Of a stretch of DNA of 64,000 bases, positions 11,561 to 24,149 are shown one piece after another. The stretch spans positions 2,982,001 to 3,046,000 of the forward strand of contig CATNEN010000029.1 in assembly GCA_950097015.1 (NCBI GenBank), in the 5' to 3' direction. The DNA comes from Macrostomum hystrix. Taxonomy: Eukaryota; Platyhelminthes; Macrostomidae. The notes under the pieces are model-generated. The model was given only the letters and a program-made list of their open reading frames with translations, made no database searches and was not told the origin of the DNA. Position 1 is the first letter of the stretch. The number at the start of each line of letters is the position of its first letter. Both the position numbers and the translations under genes were made by a program.

Positions 11561-12510
11561 GAAGAGGCCAGAGGCCAGATTCGGAAGCTTCGCATGAGCC
11601 AGATGCAATCCCGTATCTGGCCTGCTGACCCACTGTTCCAGGTCTTCACGTCTTTCTTTGTTGGAAGGTTTCTGGGTTCTTATCAACAAGAAGCTTCCAA
11701 ATCACATGATTAAGTGAGTCTTAATTGTGGCCCTTCTCAGCTTAGCCCAGTTACACGTTGGCCGGCTGCTAAAGCAATACAGAAACTCTCTAGCCTTGAA
11801 AATGTACACTATGTTGCTTAAAAAGCTGAAGTTCACTTCAAAAGCTGACGCTTGGCGACTAGGGTATGAAAGATGAATAACTGGCAGCTGACCATAATTT
11901 AAACCGAATGGGACTTGAATGAAAAATATCAAAATGCGTTTAGCTACCGCTGCAGCAGGGCATAACTTCCAGTTTCCTTGAACACAAGAAGCTTAACTGG
12001 TTCACTCTTTTCTTTGCAATAAGAATATTCTAAGGCTTACCATCTACTGCAACAGTCCAAGCGTCAGTCAACTATCCCCATCCGGGGGAAGAGGTCAGTC
12101 AACAATCGATGACGCTTCGGATGGATGGCAGAATCCACAAGGATATCCCAACCCCACTCCGCATTTCTAATTCCCCGAGAGCTTCCCTGGGGAGAAAAGT
12201 GACCGGAGTCGCCAGGACCTTTTCAGTTACCATCCGGAGGGGATAAGATGCGAGGGAAATCTAATTATAAAAGTACATTTAACTCCAGGCACCGGGAAGG
12301 ACATTCTGGAGTTTCACACCAAATCTTGCATTAGAAGACAAAATAAGCGGCCCATATAGTAGATTAGTAAAATTTGTGAAAGAAAACATTTTAATATTTG
12401 GATAATAAGACCCGTGCCCGGATGGAAATACAAATTTCTGTTCAGACACGACTGTGATAAGTGTTTGAAATTTTATGCCATGCATGACATTTTTTATTAC
12501 AGAAAATAGT
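11561..12510. other. Intergenic, no gene seen
   Basis: Mixed-composition DNA with short frames only. A moderately GC-rich patch at 12060-12250 has no recognisable coding content. Confidence 0.5.
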
Positions 12511-12512
12511 AA

Positions 12513-12672
12513 TGGACCCTCAATTACCCCAACTGATGCTGGTACCCATTTAACAGCTGGGTGAACTGAAGCAACGCCGAGACAAGTGTCTCGCCGAAGG
12601 ATACAAATTGTTCTAGTGGAGTCGGGAATCGAACCTTCGACCGTCGAGTCGTGAGTCCGTGAGCTACAACCC
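12513..12672 (-). mobile_element. SINE copy (family A)
   Basis: Carries the central block (accccaactgatgctgg and cagctgggtgaactg) and the tRNA-like head (ggaatcgaaccttcg). It lacks the gtacggctgttcagtcc tail segment seen in the fullest copies, and the A-box end is partly deleted. Confidence 0.75.
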
Positions 12673-13616
12673 TCTTGAGATGCATAATGGTAAGGATATA
12701 ACAGAGCAAAAACTGAAACAGATGGGAATTCCGACTCTCACAGCAGGGGTGCTAGAATATTTTAGAATCTAAACAGAAGGTAGGATTATCTAGGGATCTA
12801 AGCAGAGAAATAGGGTAACGGGTATAATTCTGTATTTTAGATGTTCAGAAATCTGAACTCTGGGAAATTTAGCTTTGGTGATATTTCCAATTGGCAAAAT
12901 ATTTTAGCGCGCCCAAGAGGCTGAGAAGGGAGGTAGGTGCAGAGGAGGTCACGCTTGGAGTCAATCCATTTCTTATCCACCGCTCCACCGGCCCAGGGCT
13001 CATCTAATCCCCTGAGCGAGGACTGAGCGGGTCAGCAAGCCCTAGCTTGCCCGAGCGTGCCCGTGAATCAGAAATGCTGTGTGCAGCTCAACTTCATATA
13101 TTAATATGATGAAAAGGAAAAGGCGATAGACTGTATCATGAAAGCAAAGAACGGGTGAGCTTCTTATTCCATTCTTCATCGATAGGCCAAACGGGAGGAG
13201 ACAGGATTTATTTGGAATCCACGATGAGAAATCTCTATATGAAATGTATAAAAAGAGCAAAATAGTATTACTGTGCGACCCAGACCCAATACCAGACCAC
13301 TCCTAATACTCGGCATCTCATGCGTACTACGAAAGGCGAAGTTTGCCTTGGAGAGTTTGGAATGGAATTTTTTCTGCATCCAGGAAGAAGCGACGAGAAT
13401 CGGTCAGGGTTGGACTCGGGACGTCCTTGAAGCTATTTTTTGCCTCAATTTTCCAGCAATGCTAGATAAGCGGATTATCTCTAGTCACTGAGCGACCGGC
13501 ATCCTACTCTGGCGCGCCCCGCCCCTCATCGAACTGTGCTGCCTGATAGGCAAGGCAGTTGTGGAATTCTAGGCATCTAGTTCTAGCCATAGCTATGGCT
13601 GTAGTATTTATAGGCA

Positions 13617-13856
13617 TCGCTGTTGAAGCTCAGTGGTTGGAACTCCAGACTTGTAACGAATAAGTCGGGAGTTCGAATCTCAACCATCAAAGGAATGCAA
13701 TTCATGTTTTCGTGCAAGAAACTTAGTTCCCTATTACTTCATTAAACCCAGCAGTTAAAAAAAACTGTAGAAAGGTTCAATATGGTTGTATTTGGTTGAC
13801 TGTGGCAGCTTCTGAGTGCCACTGGCTGTATATATGGCCCAACTGGGCTAGGTGTA
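13617..13856 (+). mobile_element. Diverged tRNA-derived SINE
   Basis: A tRNA-like head with A box (gctcagtggttgg) and B box (gagttcgaatctc) at 13625-13685 is followed by sequence resembling the family A core (attaaacccagcagtt) and then ggcccaactgggcta. Orientation is opposite to the neighbouring copies and divergence is larger. Confidence 0.55.
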
Positions 13857-13869
13857 AATTCTATCTATC

Positions 13870-16060
13870 ATAGTGGCTTAGAAGAACAAATGCCTGAATA
13901 TATTATACATCATGAAAAAACACCCACAGAGAAATAGTGCAAGTTGTTTTTATTTACAAATACTTTAAAGAATAACATATAATATAAAAAGAATAAATGA
14001 CATACAAAATATTTAGACAACAAATATATATTAAGAGACTGTCTAAGACATAACATGCACACACATAACTATTTTTCTACTATAAACATTGATTAAAAGC
14101 ATGCTAGCAACACTTACTATTGATAACAGCCCTAACATATTTTTACAGGCACGTTGTATTAGTGCTTTAAGTTTTCAATTACTTTAATTTTTAATAGAAT
14201 GACTTCTCAATAAAAATTATTTAGGACTATAAGAATAAACATCAAAAATATACTAGAGATTTCTATAAGTTAAGGGGATATATGGTACTTACCAAGAAAC
14301 TACTCAGAATATGTAACTCCTATGCCTTTAAAATGATTTTGGTACACATTAACTTTGTTAAGTGCCTGATTTCTTGTTAGTTCTAAACATGTTAAAAATT
14401 ATTTAAGTTGCATAACTTTTATTTCTGTGCTTCAACTTTTCATTTTGTGGAAAATATTTTGGATAAGGTGCATGTAACCTTGTAGAATGGGTTGTAGAAT
14501 GATGGCATCTTTTCTTATATATCTACCTCACTTTTCTATTTTTTTCTATTCTTCTTTTTAGCTAAAGTGAAAGATACATAGAGAAGAAAGCTGGTATGAA
14601 AGAAAAAGATAATAAGATAATACATTATAGGTTGGTACAAAGTTGAACCTAAGTGCCAGTCATTTTGGTGACAGAGATTTTGATGACAAAACTTTATGGA
14701 ATATCTAAAAACCTATAGAACCAATAGACATGTGCTTAAAAATCAAGTGCAACTCATTTACTACACCTTAGCATGTGATATGATGAAATATTCCGAATAA
14801 ACATGTAATTATATTCTTAAATCCAGGAGGTAATTTTTATTTTCTGAACCACAATAAATTTTTCTGTAGCAATAGACAGAAATGGAGTACATAATATATG
14901 TAACAATGCTTATTAAATTTATGTTGTAGGAGTGACAAATAGCCATATAAAAGACAAATATATCTCAGGTATTGAAAAAGCATGATAATTGTAAATAGCA
15001 GTTGGGTCAGTTAGATTTTTATACATAAGTAGCTGGTTCCTTTTACAGAATGACTATGCAGCAAGGTTTCAAATAATGTTATATAGACCAGATTTATTTG
15101 CTTACTGATGCCCTGTCTAGTACATTGTATTCAACAATCCATAACACCACCACAAAAGAATCAGTGATTGAATTGTGTGGTTGCATGGTTGTAAGTCAAG
15201 TTCTATGGCTTAGTAACAAGTCACTGTTGAGAGACAAGATAGAAATCATTTTGGTGACATAAAAGTTGTTTGTTTTAGAAACAATAGGCCCCTAGTATTA
15301 AATTGACAACATTAAAATTTATTGAAGAGTAGATTTTATAAAAACAGACTGTAACTCTTTATATTTATAGAGTGGACTAGATGATTGATGATTCTGTATT
15401 ATAACAATTAGCAATCTTCTAGTTTTGCACGTTTAATTCAAACTGTTTAAAAAACGACAGTTAATGACAGTTTTGTATAACAACCAAGAAACAATGTGAC
15501 TAACAACCAATGAAAGATGACTGACAGTGTCTATGAGTCAATTGCATGTTACTCAGATGTCATAGGCCTAGTAGTATGCTCAGACGGCATAGGCCTAATA
15601 GTGTGCCACCCAGAAAAGGATGTTCCCAAAGGTGTTGTGCAAGTGTGCGCACTATTATGCCATCAGTAGAGTTTATGCCATCAGTTGAATTTAATGCCTT
15701 ACAATTATATTAATATTACTATAGTACAATGCACTACCATTTTGATGAAAAGGGGATAAGAAAGACTAAAAAATAACCAATGACATTTAAAATTAATAGC
15801 AACAAAAGTGCTAAATTATATATTAGTATGACATAGTATAAGTAAGCTACAAAAGCTCTATTGGTATATATTATATATTTTTACTTAGCTAGTTTCCAAG
15901 CATAATTGTTTTTGGATCAGTGAAAACAATTCTTGCTGCTTCATTCTAGGCTAGCTTAATTTTCCAAAACAGGGGCAGCCAGTGTTTAAAGAATGGTTTT
16001 TTATTAACGACTCGTTTTAGGTAACGAACATAATAATTCTAAAACATTCTAGGAAATTTG
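13870..16060. other. AT-rich flank of the large transposon, no gene seen
   Basis: About 2.2 kb of AT-rich sequence with no open frame of note and no recognised repeat. It is probably old, decayed interspersed repeats, but I cannot name a family. Confidence 0.45.
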
Positions 16061-16061
16061 C

Positions 16062-16068
16062 GTGCCGT
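16062..16068. repeat. Target site duplication, left copy (gtgccgt)
   Basis: The 7-bp word gtgccgt immediately precedes the left terminal inverted repeat and recurs immediately after the right one at 32599-32605. Confidence 0.75.
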
Positions 16069-16840
16069 CACCCGTATATACACTTTTGACCGTATATACC
16101 ATGCAAAAACGGGCCAGTTTTGGCTAACATATCATGATATATGATATCGTAGCACGGTATCATAATGTAAAATGCATATCTCTTCCGCGCGATTTCAAAT
16201 GTCTTTCGGTTTACTGTACACAGCTCAGTATTTCTTTGGTTAGCTATGTAATTTTACTGAAATTTACTGTGCTAGCTCTAGGCTCTACTACTTTTCTCCA
16301 TTTTCACAGTGTATTTAGTTTTTTTCACTTTTAGCATGGAGATTCGCATACTTGGCCTAGTCTTATAGTAATAGCTACTATAATTAATATTATCATATAT
16401 AATTGACCTGTCTAATCATTGTGGTCTATTGAGCTAGGCTAATATTTTTTCTTACTATTATCTGTATGGTAGCAGGTAGCTAGGCTATTGCTATCTGAGC
16501 GAACAGGAAATATATTAGTATATGTAGTAGGCCTAATATATAACATATATATTATCTATGCTATATGGTACCAGTTATATAGCAAGCAAAGCAAGCAAAA
16601 AATGGTAGCTTTTAGATGCTGAAATGGTATAAACAGTATAATTCATACTGACTTTCGAATGGCTAATTGCCTAATACTATATGAATTGCTTGATATTTAT
16701 ATCTTTTTTCATTGACACTACTCTAGACCTAATACAAATTTGCTATTAGTTTCAGTATAAATATGAGTATAAATTTGTATTGTTGGTTTAAATATGATCT
16801 TTTTAATATAGGTTGTATACCTACAACATACCTACTGCTA

Positions 16841-17000
16841 GGGGTTGTAGCCTAGTGGTTAGAGCATTGGACTCATGACTTAAAGGTTAAGGGTTTGATT
16901 TGAGGGTTTACTAGCATTACCTAGGGTAATTGATTATGGGTATGGTGGCCTCCTAGTTCATGGACTGAACAGCCATATGTAGCCTTGATGTCCCTCTGAA
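16841..17000 (+). mobile_element. SINE (family A) inside the left arm
   Basis: A tRNA-like head (gtagcctagtggttagag, B box ggtttgatttg) is followed by the core (attacctagggtaattg) and the tail word ccatatgtagcc. The mirror copy lies at 31665-31824 in the right arm, so the SINE is part of the inverted repeat. Confidence 0.75.
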
Positions 17001-17029
17001 CAACAGCTATCCTACTTTACTGCTATCCT

Positions 17030-18530
17030 ATCCTCTCTGTTGGCCCTTCTTGCTGTCCTACATTCCCTGCTGCCCTATCCTCCCTACTGTCCTACCCTCC
17101 TTACTGCCCCACCCTCCCTGCTGCCCCACTCTCCCTCCCTACTGTCCCGCATTTCCTACTGGCCCTCCCTGCTTCACTACCCCTCCTTGCCCTACCCTCC
17201 CTGCTGTCCTGCCCTCCCTGCTAGCTCTACCTGCTGTCCTACCCTCCCTGCTGTCCCACCCTCCCTGCTGTGCTGCCCTCCCTGCTAGCCCTACCTGCTG
17301 TCCCACCCTCCCTGCTGTCCCACCCTCCCTGCTGTCCCACCCTCCCTGCTGTGCTGCCCTCCCTGCTAGCCCTACCTGCTGTCCCACCCTCCCTGTTGTC
17401 CCACCCTCCCTGCTGTCCCACCCTCCCTGCTGTGCTGCCCTCCCTGCTAGCCTTACCTGCTGTCCTACCCTCCCTGCTGTCCCACCCTCCCTGCTGTGCT
17501 GCCCTCCCTGCTGTCCCACCCTCCCTGCTGTGCTGCCCTCCCTGCTAGCCCTACCTGCTGTCCCACCCTCCCTGTTGTCCCACCCTCCCTGCTGTCCCAC
17601 CCTCCCTGCTGTCCCACCCTCCCTGCTGTCCCACCCGCCCTGCTGTGCTGCCCTCCCTGCTAGCCCTACCTGCTGTCCCAACCTCCCTGCTGTCCCACCC
17701 TCCCTGCTGTCCCACCCTCCCTGCTGTGCTGCCCTCCCTGCTAGCCCTACCTGCTGTCCCACCGTCCCTGCCGTCCCACCCTCCCTGCTGTCCCACCCTC
17801 CCTGCTGTCACACCCTCCCTCCCTGCTGTTCTGCCCTCCCTGCTAGCCCTAGTACCTGCTGTCCTGCCCTCCCTGCTAGCCCTACCTGCTGTCCAGCTCT
17901 CCCTGCTGTCCCACCCTCCCTCCCTGCTGTTCTGCCCTCCCTGCTAGCCCTCCCTGCTGTCCTGCCCTCCCTGCTAGCCCTACCTGCTGTCCAGCCCTCC
18001 CTGCTGTCCCAACCTCCCTCCCTGCTGTCCCACCCTCTCAGCTATCCAGCTATCTCTCCCTCCCTGCTGCCCCACCCTCCCTGCTGTCCCACCCTCCCTC
18101 CCTGCTGTCTCACCCTCCCTGTTGTCCCACCCTCCCTGCTGTGCTGCCCTCCCTGCTAGCCCTACCTGCTGTCCCACCCTCCCTGCTGCCCCACCCTCCC
18201 TGTTGTCCCACCCTCCCTGCTGTGCTGCCCTCCCTGCTAGCCCTACCTGCTGTCCCACCCTCCCTGTTGTCCCACCCTCCCTGCTGTGCTGCCCTCCCTG
18301 CTAGCCCTACCTGCTGTCCCACCCTCCCTGCTGTCCCACGCTCCCTGCTGTCCCACCCTCCCTGCTGTCCCACCCTACCTGCTGTCCCACCCTCCCTGCT
18401 GTGCTGCCCTCCCTGCTAGCCCTACCTGCTGTCCCACCCTCCCTGTTGTCCCACCCTCCCTGCTGTGCTGCCCTCCCTGCTAGCCCTACCTGCTGTCCCA
18501 CCCTCCCTGCTGCCCCACCCTCCATGCTGG
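17030..18530. repeat. 17-bp minisatellite, left arm
   Basis: Units of ctgtcccaccctccctg, interleaved with longer units containing gtgctgccctccctgctagcc. The proline- and leucine-rich open frames here and their opposite-strand counterparts are repeat artefacts. The array ends about 120 bp before the transposase start codon. Confidence 0.95.
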
Positions 18531-18650
18531 CCCAACCCTTCATTTTGTTGATACCCACCGTTTTTTGTTCTTCCCACCCTTCTGGCTCCGTCCCTCTACT
18601 GCTTTTTATTCTCTGAGATTTCATGTTTTTGCTCCACACTTTTCAGCACT

Positions 18651-21600
18651 ATGGGGAGGCGGAAGTTATCTGTTGCTAAGTCATCAATATCATATTACCG
18701 TAAAAGTCACAAGAGGCCTCGAGTTTTGCGAACCACAGTAACGACGCAGTGCAATAATATGTGAGTTTGCTCTGTTTAGAACCTTAGTTTTTCTACTATT
18801 TTTAGAGTAATATTTTTTCCTTTCAGGGACGAAATCCATATTGATGATAACCGTGAGGCTGTTTATGTGCCTGAGGAAGAATGGAAAGATGTACCTGAAG
18901 GCAGGGATCATCTTGATCCATACGATTGTACAGTGCCCTCAAGAAGCCGCACGAAAAAGTCACCCAGTCGTTTCAAGCAGTTTTGCGACGATGAATCCGC
19001 TGCTTGGAATGACTTGTTTGAGTCTGGAGCTCTTCTCAACGATTTTGCCACCTACTTCAATAGGCACCCATGTGTTATCTGTGGTGTCTCGTCCGACAAC
19101 ATATTCCGCTGTACAAAATGCCACCTGCTGTCAGTGTGCACTGCCTGTCTAGAAGTAAAGCATGCACACAACCCACCTCATGTTGTACAACACTGGAATG
19201 TAAGGAAAGCCTTTTTGTTCATAATTCTTCAGATTTCAAGAAGTGCATACAATATTTTTCCTCTTCTGAATGTATCTCATTCTACAAGGGCAAATTCTTT
19301 GAAGCTGTCGAATCGAATGCTCGACTGGCTCGAATGTGTGCTTGTAATTCAGCAATTGCTGGCGTATTTCCTGTTACTGTCATCACAGACAATGGTAAAA
19401 TTATTTAGACATTGTTAAATTTGTTTATTTCTGTGTTAATTAATTTTAATATAATTGATTGATGGCAAAAGCTCGCATGTTCTTAACCCATATTCTAGAT
19501 GCAAGTGAGATGCAAGTTGATTTAGAAGTTTGCTCCTGTGCAACTTACCATTCTGCTCTTCTGGTACATGGCTTCTGGCCTTTGCAAGCAAGACCAGAAT
19601 GTTCTAAAATGTTAACTGCTATTGCAGTGGAACTTCTACTACTGCTTGATTCGCTTAATTGCAACTGCACTGCATCCTTATCATCTCTCTGTTGGGCTCT
19701 TAAGTGTTATCGTGAGTCAATTTGGACGCATAAATACCCATCCGTAAGTTTTACAGGCACCATAGCCCCTGACTAACAAGTTATTCTATTTTATCTACGT
19801 ATTTCAGTGTATTCCTTACTTCCTGTAACACTTTGCAGCTCGATCTATTTCGAGCGCTAAATTTGGCTGGCGCGTTTAAATCGTTTCGACGTGTACTTCA
19901 AAGCTTTCGATGGGGAGAAAAAACAACATGTCCCGCTTGTTATTTGGTAATTTTATTTAAATTCATTTACAAATTACTCCGTTTTCTATTACCTTTCCAA
20001 TCCCACTATTTTACAATTACCATGACTTGTATGAAATCTCACAGGTCAACGCGAATGCCTCTAGTGAAGAGCCAGTTTTTTTAATGATGGACGGCTGTTT
20101 TGGTCTTCGCCATCGAAAATCTGCTGGAAATGCCGCTCCACCACCTCCCTCTGGCTTTTTTCTTGACGTTGACCTCACTGAGAAATGTCCACCCTCGACA
20201 GGACACTGTGCAAACTGGAATGCAGGTGGAAGAGGTCGAAGTCTAGCGACTTCTTCAGATAGTGCTAAGCTAGATGTCTTTGGTGCATTCTCTGGTTCCT
20301 GCAGACATTCTGCAATAACTTATTTGGCCGATATGACATCGACTGGCGAACGGTAAATTGTTTTTGGAAGCATAAAATTACCGTTTTTAATGACCTCACT
20401 ATTTCGTGTTTTTTCAATTTTTATTTCTTCTTAGACTTAACTATTCCACGACTATGATTGCTCAAATGATTCGGGATGTTCCGCCAATGGTGCCAATCGT
20501 CGTCTCCTACGACATCGGGTGCAAGCTAACCGGTCGCTTTAACGACTCAAGGCTGTCTTTTGCCATTCCGGCTTTTCATTCCTATGGGCATGTTCTACGC
20601 TGTCAACTTTCCCATGGTATACGCTCTGTTCAGTCAGTCGGCCTGACAGATGGCGAGAGCGTAGAGCGCGTCTGGGCAACGCTTCGACGATTCGGCCCTC
20701 AGCTGAAAGAGATGGCTCACGATAACCGTCGGGAATTTTTGAACTATCTAGCGAATACTATCAACTTCCAGTGTATCACAAAGATCAGTAAGTATTAGTT
20801 CTATACATAGTGAAGCAGAAATTGCGTAAAATAGTGGAAACCCAACAAAAGACTGCGGCATATAAGCAGACAAAAAACCCATAGTTTAACCGATACAATG
20901 CGCTAAAATTAAAATCTTACTTTAGCTACCTGGCTTATCGGCCGAAAAGCAGTGGAGAGAAAGGCAATCCAGCAGTTCCAAGCTGAGCTTTCGGCTTTTC
21001 TACTCCAGAACAATTCTTCGAGTAAGTTGTTGCCGTTGCATTTTAAATTGGAGTTTAAATGAATTTTGTGTCGGTAGTTTATGGACGAGGGTGTGGATAC
21101 CATTTAAGGAATTATCTTTTTACCTCATTAACTGACCTCTATAGTGAGCCTGGACGATTTTCTTAACGCTGCGGCCGGTTGGAGGCAGGAGCTTCTCGAT
21201 ATACTAACTGCACATTCCAAAGCATCTTCACCCAAATCTAAAGCCATTCAAAAGCTCTATGGAATTGCCTGCGAGCGCCGGTATTTGATTGAACATGTCG
21301 GGACAGAACGTGGACAGCGCATGCAAAAGCTTCTTCGAGTTTCTCTTAACAAACTGCTTTCCAAATCAAAAGCGATCTGCTCGAGTTTTAACAGTGCTCA
21401 TCCTACAGACCAACTAGATCAGAGCCACTTCATTAAGCCTGAAGCACCCGGCTTCGAGGAACTTGTGAGCATCAGAAACCAAGCTCAAAAGGTACATGCT
21501 GTGAAGCTTCGAGACCTGTACCTTCGTATCCAGGAGGAGTCGCGTCTGGTAGCTGCGGAAGCAGAGAGGACTTCGCTATTTCTCACTGAAGCGGCTCGCA

Positions 21601-22001
21601 AAGCACGTATGGAAGTACAAGCAGCTCGAGAAGGTCCATTGGCTGCCGCACTGTCTATGAGAGAAAATGGCATTCTTCAGATACTCCAAGCTCACTTAGC
21701 AGCCTTCCCGTCAGAAAGTCAAGCAGTTCAATCTACTTCGAGCAGCATTTCCTGCCTGGAGACAGCACGGGGTAAAGCGCATAAAGCATGATCACATTTT
21801 CATACTGACATTTCATATTTGCAAATGTTGTGTGGCGTAATGGTTAAATAATTAATTTCTGATGCTTGTACCCTGGATTTTTTAGCGTCCAGTGCTTCTG
21901 GGGACGAATCCTCGAGTTCACAATCTTCATCGCCGGAAAGTGATTTCAAGAGCGAATTTGAATGCACATCCGAGAGCGAATCCGAGTATGAATCAGACTA
22001 A
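18651..22001 (+). CDS. KDZ transposase, ten exons
   Basis: Exons by splice signals and phase: 18651-18760, 18827-19199, about 19241-19394, 19499-19743, 19839-19946, 20045-20352, 20435-20787, 20926-21021, 21145-21771, 21886-22001, giving about 829 residues. Family signatures appear in order. A basic N-terminus comes first, then a cysteine cluster of the CxC2 type (CVIC, CTKC, CTAC, then His). Next come VCSCATYHSALLVHGFWP, a CPAC pair, FLMMDGCFGLRHR (first catalytic Asp near residue 346), CRHSAITYLADMTSTGER, VSYDIGCKL (second Asp near 459), FHSYGH and GLTDGESVERVW (acidic residue near 507-510). An acidic serine-rich tail ends the protein. Phases agree at all joins except exon 2 to 3, which needs a 41- or 44-bp intron; a frameshift there is the alternative. 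A polyadenylation signal follows. Confidence 0.88.
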
Positions 22002-22068
22002 TCTAGGACACAGCGACTGAGCTAGTTTTCTATTTAGCTTCGAGTAACATTGCTCACTTATTTATTTT

Positions 22069-22074
22069 AATAAA
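22069..22074 (+). terminator. Polyadenylation signal of the transposase gene
   Basis: An AATAAA hexamer 68 bp after the stop codon in AT-rich sequence. Confidence 0.6.
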
Positions 22075-22079
22075 GCTAA

Positions 22080-22980
22080 TTTAACCATTGCAATTTTCTA
22101 ATTTGTAAAAAATGCATATAAAAAATGTGTTCCCATGTATGCTGTGAACCTGGGACATGGGACACTCACTGCTTTACGTTTAAAAGTTGAACTTCCTATT
22201 GTCTTGCTTTGTAATGTTTGACGCAACTATTGTCGAAAAATGTCGAAATCAGGTAGTATTTAGCACGGTTGTATATTACATTTTTAAGCGCAATCTCTAT
22301 CTTCTTTGAAAGCAGGGGCCAAATTTATAACTAGCAGACCACTAGCATTTCCTATGCCTATGGATTAAAAGTATTTTACAGTATTGCTTTTCCTTAAAAT
22401 ACTCGTACTGGTAATGCTAAATAGTTACTGCAACTGCAACTGCTACAGCTCGTAATGCAAATTTTCATAAATATTCTTGTGTGTTATTTAATATGCTCTT
22501 CCTATGTAAGTTTGCATAAAAATAGAACGAAAAATATCGAAAACAATTATTTCTCTTATGAGTACGAACGAATGCAGGAAATGTTACAGTTGCATGATAA
22601 ATGTAGCCACTTTCATTCTTTTTAAATAGTATTATATTTTTTGCAAGAACAGCGAAACTACCCTAGAGGCAAACCCTAGGAGTGTCTGTACAATTGTGGT
22701 TTAGCCCAGCTTCCATGTGCCCTGAAAAGCTGCTTCTAAGGGCTAATTGGTAATTGAAAGCAGAAGTCCGAATTATGCCGAATCCGAAATATTTTACTTC
22801 TTTCTTACAGTTTTGAAACTATTTTTACCGCATAGATAACAGCGCCATAACTTTAAGGACTACCATGGTACATATGCATGCTAACATCTGCCGCCATGCT
22901 GTTTCGCCGTTAGTTGTAAATAGCTGAACGCCATGCTATATAGAATAGCAGGGTTCTGATAGGAACATTTTACGCCATGT
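22080..22980. other. Transposon interior, no gene seen
   Basis: AT-rich non-coding sequence between the transposase 3' end and the 69-bp array. Isolated diverged pieces of the array unit appear near 22855-22980. Confidence 0.55.
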
Positions 22981-22984
22981 TGTT

Positions 22985-23960
22985 TCTAATTACAGCGCCA
23001 AGCTGTTTCTAATAAAGTGCGCCATGCTGTTTCTGATAACAGCGCCATGCTCTAAGGAACCATGGTACATATGCATACCAACACTCGTCGCCATGCTGTT
23101 TCTGATTACAGCGCCATGCTCTAAGGAACCATGGTACATATGCATACCAACACTCGTCGCCATGCTGTTTCTGATAACAGCGCCATGCTCTAAGGAACCA
23201 TGGTACACATGCATACCAACACTCGTCGCCATGCTGTTTCTGATAACAGCGCCATGCTCTAAGGAACCATGGTACATATGCATACCAACACTCGTCGCCA
23301 TGCTGTTTCTGATAACAGCGCCATGCTCTAAGGAACCATGGTACATATGCATACCAACACTCATCGCCATGCTGTTTCTGAATACAGCGCCATGCTCTAA
23401 GGAACCATGGTACATATGCATACCAACACTCGTCGCCATGCTGTTTCTGATTACAGCGCCATGCTCTAAGGAACCATGGTACATATGCATACCAACACTC
23501 GTCGCCATGCTGTTTCTGATAACAGCGCCATGCTCTAAGGAACCATGGTACATATGCATACCAACACTCGTCGCCATGCTGTTTCTGATAACAGCGCCAT
23601 GCTCTAAGGAACCATGGTACACATGCATACCAACACTCGTCGCCATGCTGTTTCTGATAACAGCGCCATGCTCTAAGGAACCATGGTACATATGCATACC
23701 AACACTCGTCGCCATGCTGTTTCTGATAACAGCGCCATGCTCTAAGGAACCATGGTACATATGCATACCAACACTCGTCGCCATGCTGTTTCTGATAACA
23801 GCGCCATGCTCTAAGGAACCATGGTACATATGCATACCAACACTCGTCGCCATGCTGTTTCTGATAACAGCGCCATGCTCTAAGGAACCATGGTACATAT
23901 GCATACCAACACTCGTCGCCATGCTGTTTCTGATTACAGCGCCATGCTGTATAGAAAAGC
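22985..23960. repeat. Minisatellite, 69-bp unit
   Basis: About 13 copies of a 69-bp unit containing gccatgctgtttctgat, gccatgctctaaggaacc and the near-palindromic ccatggtacatatgcat. Units differ by a few single bases (ataaca or attaca; tacata or tacaca). All three long open frames here (310-351 residues) simply translate the unit. Confidence 0.96.
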
Positions 23961-24025
23961 ATGGCGCTAGCTATCGTAAAGTTAAAGTAAAGGAAAGCAA
24001 AACTACTGTCCTACTGGTTAATGCT

Positions 24026-24149
24026 ACCCTCTCAACTACCCCAGCTAATGCTGGCACATTTAACAGTTGGGTGAACTGATGAAAAACAGTTAAGCGTCTT
24101 GCCAATGGACACACATTTTTCTAGTGGAATTGATATTCGAACTCTGAGC
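24026..24149 (-). mobile_element. SINE fragment (family A) inside the transposon
   Basis: Holds the central block (accccagctaatgctggcac, cagttgggtgaactg) and a decayed head (gatattcgaactctg). The gtacggctgttcagtcc segment is absent. Confidence 0.7.

Larger units (their letters stand above)
16069..18530 (+). repeat. Left terminal inverted repeat arm
   Basis: About 0.95 kb of unique AT-rich sequence, containing a SINE, followed by the inner minisatellite. It pairs with 28325-32598. The observed differences are the third base (cac against cag), single substitutions near 16227 and 16320, and one T in a homopolymer near 16705. Confidence 0.85.

Noticed and set aside
10611-11689. Several long frames rich in SPSPVSP or TLTCL
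   Set aside because: They translate the 15-bp array in several frames and strands.
16069-18530. LTR retrotransposon interpretation of the long terminal repeats
   Set aside because: The arms are inverted, not direct, and the coding content is a KDZ transposase with no reverse transcriptase.
18841-19418. Unspliced frames running through 19200-19408 as one exon
   Set aside because: Only the alternative frame joins the next exon in the correct phase and keeps the Cys-containing segment of the family.
22990-24079. Membrane-like repeat protein of 351 residues
   Set aside because: It equals the 69-bp minisatellite read in frame; opposite-strand frames are equally open.
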